Positions 44,266-49,590 of a stretch of 49,590 nucleotides of DNA are shown one piece after another. A program made the translations under genes and the position numbers. Source of the DNA: Propionicimonas sp. (GTDB lineage: Bacteria > Actinomycetota > Actinomycetes > Propionibacteriales > Propionibacteriaceae); the NCBI GenBank assembly GCA_027492575.1, contig JAPUEM010000124.1, positions 5,624 through 55,213 on the forward strand, in the 5' to 3' direction. The notes beneath the pieces were generated by a model. The model did not search any database and had not been told where the DNA came from. It worked only from the letters and a program-made list of their open reading frames with translations. Each line of letters starts with the position of its first letter. Position 1 is the first letter of the stretch.

Positions 44266-45419
44266 TGGCACGCGGCAATGGTTTTGCGCACCGGCTCTAC
44301 ACCGGTGACCTCTCCTTCGAGATCGTCGGCCGGCGGCGCACCTGGTACACCTTCACGGCTGTGCTGCTGGCGGTCTGCATCCTGGCCATCGGCATCCGGG
44401 GGCTGAACCTCGGCATCGAGTTCCGCGGCGGCGCCGACTTCCAGGCGCCCACCGCGGTCACCGCCACCACGGTGGACGACGTGCGCGCCGCGGTGGAGCA
44501 GCTCGGGCTGCCGGACAACGACGAGCTGACCGTCACCACCATCGGCGAGGGCAACGTCCGGGTGCAGACCCGGGCGCTCGAGGTCGAGGAGGTCGCCCAG
44601 GTCAAGCAGGCGATCGCGACCCAGCTCGGCATCACCGTCGACGACGTCGCCTACTCGTTGATCGGCGCCTCCTGGGGCCAGCAGGTCACCCAGCAGGCCC
44701 TGATCGCGCTCTTCGTCTTCGTCGCGCTGGTGATGCTGCTGATCGGCTTCTACTTCCGTGACTTCAAGATGTCGGTGGCGGCCATCCTGGCGCTCTTCCA
44801 CGACCTGATCATCACGATCGGCATCTACGCGCTGGTCGGCTTCGCGGTCACCCCGACCACGATGATCGGCGTGCTGACGATTCTGGGCTACTCGCTGTAC
44901 GACACCGTGGTGGTCTTCGACAAGATCCGCGAGAACGTCGTGGACCTCACCAAGGGCAGCAGCACGTACTCCGAGCAGGCCAACCTGGCGGTCAACCAGG
45001 TGCTGATCCGGTCGATCAACACGACCGTCATCGGCGTGCTGCCGGTCGCCGCGCTGCTCTTCACCGGCGCGTTCATCCTGCAGACCGGCCCGCTGAAGGA
45101 TCTCGGCCTGGCACTCTTCGTCGGCATGCTGGCGGGCGCCTACTCCTCGCTCTTCATCGCCACCCCGCTGCTCACCGACATGCGTGAATCGGAGCCGGCG
45201 ATGAAGGAGCACCGCGCCAAGCTGGAGCGTCGCGCGGCGCGCGCCAAGCATCGCGGCGACGTCGTCGCGGTCGAGGAGAAGGTATCCAGCGTCCCGTTGC
45301 TGGTGGCCGACGCCGAACCGGAGGTCGATCCCGGAAGTCTCGGGCTGGTGAGCGCCGACAAGCTCGACCGGCCCCGCGCCCAACCCGTGCGGAACACCAG
45401 GAGCGAACGACGCAAATGA
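44265..45419 (+). CDS. secF: Protein translocase subunit SecF
   Basis: 384 aa, six helices. Outer-domain start LNLGIEFRGGADFQAPT, core motifs AILALFHDLIITIGIYALVG and YDTVVVFDKIRENV, and NQVLIRSINTTVIGVLPV. The C-terminal ~80 residues are a basic then acidic cytoplasmic tail. ATG at 44265 shares a base with the secD stop (TGATG) and the gene overlaps apt by four bases. Confidence 0.96.
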   Translation: MARGNGFAHRLYTGDLSFEIVGRRRTWYTFTAVLLAVCILAIGIRGLNLGIEFRGGADFQAPTAVTATTVDDVRAAVEQLGLPDNDELTVTTIGEGNVRVQTRALEVEEVAQVKQAIATQLGITVDDVAYSLIGASWGQQVTQQALIALFVFVALVMLLIGFYFRDFKMSVAAILALFHDLIITIGIYALVGFAVTPTTMIGVLTILGYSLYDTVVVFDKIRENVVDLTKGSSTYSEQANLAVNQVLIRSINTTVIGVLPVAALLFTGAFILQTGPLKDLGLALFVGMLAGAYSSLFIATPLLTDMRESEPAMKEHRAKLERRAARAKHRGDVVAVEEKVSSVPLLVADAEPEVDPGSLGLVSADKLDRPRAQPVRNTRSERRK

Positions 45420-45949
45420 ACCCCAACCAGCAGCTGGTAGCCAGCCTGATCCGCGACGTGGCGGATTTCCCCAAGCCGGGGGTGCTCTTCAAGGACATCA
45501 CTCCGTTGATCGCCTCGGCGGCCGGCTACCGGGCCGCGGTCGAGGAACTGGCCGCCATGGCCCCGCCACGGATCGATGTGGTGGTCGGCATGGAGGCCCG
45601 CGGGTTCATCTTCGCCGGGCCGGTCGCACTCGAGCTGGGGGCGGGCTTCGTCCCCGTCCGCAAGCCGGGCAAGCTGCCGGGGAAGGTCTTCACCGAGAGC
45701 TTCGCGCTGGAATACGGCACCGAGTCGCTGGCCGTCCACGCCGACGCGATCCTGCCCGGGGCGCGGGTGCTGGTGATCGACGACGTGCTGGCGACCGGTG
45801 GGACGGTGGGCGCCACCGTGAAGCTGGTCGAGCGCCTCGGCGCCGAACTGGTGCACATCGCCGTGGTGATGGAACTCAGTTTCCTGGGCGGACGCGAGCA
45901 TCTCGCGAGTGTCGGGGTGACTGACTGCACGGCGGTGCTGACCGTCTGA
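45416..45949 (+). CDS. apt: Adenine phosphoribosyltransferase
   Basis: 177 aa purine-salvage enzyme making AMP from adenine and PRPP. FPKPGVLFKDITPLIA start, VVGMEARGFIFAGPVA, RKPGKLPGKV loop, and PRPP-binding VLVIDDVLATGGTV. ATGA overlap with secF and TGATG overlap with the channel gene. The secD-secF-apt-rel order is common in actinobacteria. Confidence 0.96.
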   Translation: MNPNQQLVASLIRDVADFPKPGVLFKDITPLIASAAGYRAAVEELAAMAPPRIDVVVGMEARGFIFAGPVALELGAGFVPVRKPGKLPGKVFTESFALEYGTESLAVHADAILPGARVLVIDDVLATGGTVGATVKLVERLGAELVHIAVVMELSFLGGREHLASVGVTDCTAVLTV

Positions 45950-47025
45950 TGGCCAGGAAGCTGCGCCTCGGACCGGGTGCGCTGCCGCGCGGCCAGGCTC
46001 AGGTGCACCTGCCCTCGCGTGCCTCCACCCCCGCCGGGGAGCTGCTGTGGCGGGTGGGCATCGGCTTGGTGCTGCTGCTCATCATCACGCTCGTGGTCTG
46101 GCTGGATCGCGATTCGTACGCCGACAACATCGCCCACGACGGCGTCTCGCTGATCGACGCGCTCTACTACGCGACGGTCACCATGACCACCACCGGCTAC
46201 GGCGACATCACGCCGGTGGCCGAGCACGCCCGGCTGCTCAACGCCATCGTGATCACGCCGATCCGGATCGCCTTCCTGGTGCTGCTGGTCAGCACCACCG
46301 TCGAGGTGCTGGCCAACGAAGGAAGAAGGGCCCTGATGGATTCCCAGTGGCGCAAGACGCTCCGCAACCACACCGTGGTGATCGGGTACGGCACCATGGG
46401 CGCCAGCGCGATCGCGACGCTGCAGCGCAACGGGGTGCCGCTGGAGCGGATCGTGGTGATCGACCGGGATTCGCTGGCCGTCGCGGCGGCCAACCGGCAC
46501 GGCCTGGCCGCCTTCGAGGGGGACGCCACCTCGCGCGAACTGCTGCACCGGGCCGAACTGCCCAAGGCCCGCGAGGTGATCGTCACGGTCGGCCGCGACG
46601 ACACCACCATCCTGACCACGCTCACCGTCCGGCAGCTGAACCGGACCGCCCACCTGGTCGCGGCCGTCCGGGATTCGGAGAACCTGCCGCTGGTGCGGCA
46701 ATCCGGTGCGGACGCGGTGGTCACCTCCGCCGATTCGGTCGGCCGGCTGATGGGCCTGTCGTCGATCAGTCCGCACCTGGGCACCGTCATCGAGGATCTG
46801 CTGACCAGCGGGGACGGGCTGGAGATCGTCCAGCGCATGGTGACCCGCGACGAGGACGGCGTGAGCTCCTCCGAGCTGGCCGGGGAGCGGGTGCTCGCGG
46901 TGATCCGCAACAAGACCATGCGGCGGTTCTACGAGGGGTCGGCCGACACCCTGCACACCGGTGACGAGATCGTCGTCGTGCGCCGCTCGGCCAAGCAGCC
47001 GCCGCCCCGCCCCGACAGCGTCTGA
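45949..47025 (+). CDS. Two-TM potassium channel with RCK domain (MthK/Kch type)
   Basis: 358 aa. Helix 1 ~35-52 (VGIGLVLLLIITLVVWL), pore loop with selectivity filter TTTGYGD (Thr82-Gly83-Tyr84-Gly85-Asp86), helix 2 ~97-118, then a Rossmann RCK_N domain from ~143 (VVIGYGTMGASAIATL; VVIDRDSLAV; GDATSRELL) and a shorter RCK_C end (LAGERVLAVIRNKTMRRF). This is the MthK-type ligand-gated K+ channel layout. Start overlaps the apt stop (TGATG) and rel begins 63 bases after the stop. The gene is an extra between apt and rel, which are usually adjacent. Confidence 0.92.
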   Translation: MARKLRLGPGALPRGQAQVHLPSRASTPAGELLWRVGIGLVLLLIITLVVWLDRDSYADNIAHDGVSLIDALYYATVTMTTTGYGDITPVAEHARLLNAIVITPIRIAFLVLLVSTTVEVLANEGRRALMDSQWRKTLRNHTVVIGYGTMGASAIATLQRNGVPLERIVVIDRDSLAVAAANRHGLAAFEGDATSRELLHRAELPKAREVIVTVGRDDTTILTTLTVRQLNRTAHLVAAVRDSENLPLVRQSGADAVVTSADSVGRLMGLSSISPHLGTVIEDLLTSGDGLEIVQRMVTRDEDGVSSSELAGERVLAVIRNKTMRRFYEGSADTLHTGDEIVVVRRSAKQPPPRPDSV

Positions 47026-47043
47026 GGCCAGGGTCGTAGGGCA

Positions 47044-47049
47044 TATGCT
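47044..47049 (+). promoter_or_regulatory. Possible -10 element of rel
   Basis: TATGCT between the channel stop and the rel GTG, about 40 bases upstream of the start and ahead of the CAGGAGGTG ribosome-binding site. It would give rel its own promoter beside operon read-through. Confidence 0.4.
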
Positions 47050-47088
47050 TGGCGCCACGGCGAGCCAGCCCACGAGCCAGGAGGTGCG

Positions 47089-49392
47089 GTGACCGCGCAG
47101 GGAGTCCACGGGCCCTACGGGGCCTCCGACGGGCTGCCCGGCGAACCGCGTCCGGTACCCCGCCCACCGGGCGGAACCGATCAGCCCCGGTTGCGGATGC
47201 GCCAGCTGCTCTCCCGCCTCGGCGCGCCCAAGCCGCAGCAGGCGCTCGTCCTGGATCCGCTGCTGCGGGTGTTGCGCGCTCATCATCCGAAGGCCGATGT
47301 CGCGCTGATCGAGCGGGCGTACCGCACCGCCGAGCATTACCACACCGGTCAGCAGCGCAAGAGCGGCGACGCCTACATCACCCACCCGCTGGCGGTGGCG
47401 ACCATCCTGGCCGAGCTCGGCATGAACGAGCCCACATTGTGCGCGGCGCTGCTGCACGACACCGTCGAGGACACCTCCTACACCGTCGCGCAGCTGAAGG
47501 CCGACTTCGGCCCCGAGATCGCCGCCATGGTCGACGGCGTCACCAAGCTGGACAAGATCCAGTACGGCGAATCGGCCAAGGCCGAGACCATCCGCAAGAT
47601 GGTGCTGGCGATGAGCAAGGACATCCGCGTCCTGGTGATCAAGCTCGCCGACCGGCTGCACAATATGCGCACCCTGGGTCATCTGCGGCAGGACAAGCAG
47701 GCCCGGATCGCCCGCGACACGCTGGAGATCTTCGCCCCGCTGGCCCACCGGCTCGGCATGAACGCGATCAAGTGGGAGCTGGAGGATCTCTCCTTCGCCA
47801 CCCTGGAACCGAAGATCTACGACGAGATCGTCAAGCTGGTGGCGGCCCGGGCGCCGCTGCGCGAGGACTACCTGCGCGTGGTCACCGACCAGGTTCGCGC
47901 CGACCTGAGCGAAGCGGGCATCAAGGCGACGGTCTACGGCCGTCCGAAGCACTACTACTCGATCTACCAGAAGATGGTGGTTCGCGGCCGCGACTTCGCC
48001 GACATCTACGACCTGGTCGGGCTGCGCATCCTGGTCGACTCGCAACGGGAGTGTTACGAGGCGCTGGGGGTGATGCACGCCCGCTGGTCGCCGCTGCCGG
48101 GGCGGTTCAAGGATTACATCGCCATGCCGAAGTTCAACCTCTACCAGTCGCTGCACACCACCGTGCTGGGGCCGGGTAGCAAGGCCGTCGAGCTGCAGAT
48201 CCGCACCCACGAGATGCACCGGCAGGCCGAGTACGGCGTGGCCGCCCACTGGAAGTACAAGGAGGGCAAGGCCGACGGCAGCGAACTGAGCTGGGTGCAC
48301 CAGATCAGCCAGTGGCAGAAGGAGACCGAGGATCCGACCGAGTTCCTCGACACTCTGCGCTTCGAGATCGCCACCGACGAGGTCTTCGTCTTCACCCCCA
48401 AGGGCGACGTGATCAACCTGCCCAAGGGCGCCACCCCGGTCGACTTCGCCTATTCGGTGCACACCGAGGTGGGGCATCGGTGCATCGGCGCCCGGGTCAA
48501 CGGACGGCTGGTGCCGCTGGAATCCACGCTGGCCAGCGGCGACGTCGTCGAGGTGCTCACCTCGAAGGCGGCCGCCGCCGGCCCGAGCCGGGACTGGCTG
48601 GGCTTCGTCGCCAGCCCGCGGGCCCGCGGCAAGATCCGGCAGTACTTCCAGCGGGAGCGCCGCGAGGAGTCGATCGAGACCGGCAAGGATCTGCTGACCA
48701 AGCAGATGCGCCGGGCCGGGCTGCCGTTGCAGCGGATGCTCACCGTCGAGAACATGACCGGGCTGACCGAACACTTCCGGCTGCCGGACGCCAGCGCGCT
48801 CTACGCGGCGATCGGTGAGGGGAGCGTCGGCGCCCAGGCGGTGGTGCAGCGGCTGATCGCCGCCGGCGGCGGTGCCGAGGAGGTCGCCGATCTCGGCATC
48901 GAGGACGTCCCGGTGGTCGGCAGCCGGCGCCGTGCCCGGCACAGCAGCAACGAGGCCGGCGTGGTGGTGCAGGGCGATCCGAGCGTCTGGGTGAAGCTCG
49001 CCAAGTGCTGTATGCCGGTGCCCGGCGACCAGATCCTCGGCTTCGTCACCCGCGAGAACGGCGTCTCGGTGCACCGGATCGACTGCACCAACGCCCAGGA
49101 TCTGCTGGCCAAGCCCGACCGGCTGGTCGAGGTCGCCTGGGCACCCACCGCCGAATCTTCGTTCCGGGTGGCCCTGCACGTCGAGGGCCTGGACCGCACC
49201 GGCGTGCTCTCCGAGGTCACCAAGGCGATCAGCGACCATCACATCTCGATCCTGTCGGCCAACATGACCACCGCCAAGGACCGCACCTTCCGGTTCCGGC
49301 TCACCTTCGAGACCACCGACCCCAAGCACCTCGATCACCTGATCAGCGCCATCCGCAAGGTCTCGGGCGTCTACGACGTCTACCGCTTGTAG
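47089..49392 (+). CDS. rel: Bifunctional (p)ppGpp synthetase/hydrolase (RSH)
   Basis: 767 aa stringent-response enzyme. HD hydrolase ~85-190 with HD at ~124 (LLHDTVEDT) and the [14 protein letters not shown] helix; synthetase ~270-395 with [24 protein letters not shown] and [21 protein letters not shown] ~430-490 ([14 protein letters not shown]); zinc-finger-like [11 protein letters not shown] ~690-765. The intact HD box predicts both synthesis and hydrolysis, as in mycobacterial Rel. GTG 47089 with CAGGAGG eight bases upstream. Last gene before the right-edge repeats. Confidence 0.96.
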   Translation: MTAQGVHGPYGASDGLPGEPRPVPRPPGGTDQPRLRMRQLLSRLGAPKPQQALVLDPLLRVLRAHHPKADVALIERAYRTAEHYHTGQQRKSGDAYITHPLAVATILAELGMNEPTLCAALLHDTVEDTSYTVAQLKADFGPEIAAMVDGVTKLDKIQYGESAKAETIRKMVLAMSKDIRVLVIKLADRLHNMRTLGHLRQDKQARIARDTLEIFAPLAHRLGMNAIKWELEDLSFATLEPKIYDEIVKLVAARAPLREDYLRVVTDQVRADLSEAGIKATVYGRPKHYYSIYQKMVVRGRDFADIYDLVGLRILVDSQRECYEALGVMHARWSPLPGRFKDYIAMPKFNLYQSLHTTVLGPGSKAVELQIRTHEMHRQAEYGVAAHWKYKEGKADGSELSWVHQISQWQKETEDPTEFLDTLRFEIATDEVFVFTPKGDVINLPKGATPVDFAYSVHTEVGHRCIGARVNGRLVPLESTLASGDVVEVLTSKAAAAGPSRDWLGFVASPRARGKIRQYFQRERREESIETGKDLLTKQMRRAGLPLQRMLTVENMTGLTEHFRLPDASALYAAIGEGSVGAQAVVQRLIAAGGGAEEVADLGIEDVPVVGSRRRARHSSNEAGVVVQGDPSVWVKLAKCCMPVPGDQILGFVTRENGVSVHRIDCTNAQDLLAKPDRLVEVAWAPTAESSFRVALHVEGLDRTGVLSEVTKAISDHHISILSANMTTAKDRTFRFRLTFETTDPKHLDHLISAIRKVSGVYDVYRL

Positions 49393-49401
49393 CCGCCCAA
49401 C

Positions 49402-49590
49402 GTCATCCCGGCGAAGGCCGGGATCTCCCACTGGGCCGCCACTCCCCAGTCCGTCATCCCTGCCACTCCCAATCCGTCATCCCCGCGCAGGCGGGGATCT
49501 CACAACGCCAACCCACCGCAAGGTGAGATTCCCGCCTTCGCGGGAATGACGGAAAAGCTTCGCGGGAACGACCGAAGAGTTCGTGCGACC
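49402..49590. repeat. REP-like family B array, right edge
   Basis: Several direct and inverted copies: CGTCATCCCGGCGAAGGCCGGGATCTCC, CGTCATCCCTGCC, CGTCATCCCCGCGCAGGCGGGGATCTCA, and the reverse GAGATTCCCGCCTTCGCGGGAATGACGG. The array continues to the window edge; no gene is seen after the rel stop. Confidence 0.85.

Noticed and set aside
45526..49431. Minus-strand open frame of about 1300 codons opposite apt, the channel and rel
   Set aside because: GC-rich antisense shadow; no recognisable domain, and the plus strand carries well-known genes throughout.

Overview
The window is about 49.6 kb of very GC-rich chromosome with GTG and ATG starts, tightly overlapping operons and actinobacteria-specific families (SepH, DUF4193, DUF4235, DUF3093, DUF3710, PriA-type HisA, dnaE1). 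It reads as a core chromosomal segment of an actinobacterium. The family mix and the small DUF6767-like protein suggest Propionibacteriaceae, but this is an inference from memory, not a search. I see no rRNA, tRNA, insertion sequence, prophage or CRISPR array.

Layout. 1-5.4 kb: repeats, then a minus-strand dipeptide/oligopeptide ABC operon (lipoprotein, two permeases, fused double ATPase). 5.5-9.8 kb: beta-carbonic anhydrase, topoisomerase IV subunit A (parC) and an App1-type phosphatase, all minus. 9.8-14.4 kb: DUF5998 and nucleotide pyrophosphatase pair, a membrane protein with a Pro/Tyr/Gln/Gly tail, convergent sepH, DUF4193. 14.4-15.8 kb: a lower-GC stretch with small orphan ORFs and broken fragments. 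15.8-23.7 kb: a conserved actinobacterial block (DUF4235, DUF3093, dut, DUF3710, OB-fold protein, two TrkA/RCK proteins, a KimA-type transporter, a TRAM-domain RNA methyltransferase, a Cys-rich small protein). 23.9-30.8 kb: arginase, an array of 40-bp palindromes, dnaE, a membrane protein and a CYTH-CHAD protein. 31-33.8 kb: HAD hydrolase and alpha/beta hydrolase (divergent), YbaK deacylase, DUF554. 33.9-38.3 kb: hisD-hisC-hisB-hisH-priA. 38.4-42 kb: small membrane protein, yebC, ruvC-ruvA-ruvB. 42.1-49.4 kb: yajC-secD-secF-apt-K+ channel-rel. The right edge is repeats.

Themes. Potassium recurs: two RCK proteins lie divergent from a transporter that I recognise as a KimA-family K+ importer rather than an ordinary amino-acid permease, and a two-TM RCK channel sits between apt and rel. 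DNA replication and repair are represented by parC, dnaE, dut and ruvCAB, the last with a textbook LexA/SOS operator. Many start codons lie 6-8 nt after a TANNNT -10 hexamer, which implies widespread leaderless transcription and helps choose starts. Two families of short inverted repeats (REP-like) fill most 3' intergenic gaps, and one has been captured as the end of a trkA gene.

Most of the window is housekeeping. The best leads are the KimA plus double-RCK locus, the 40-bp palindrome array upstream of dnaE, the K+ channel in the rel operon, and the eroded patch at 14.4-15.8 kb.
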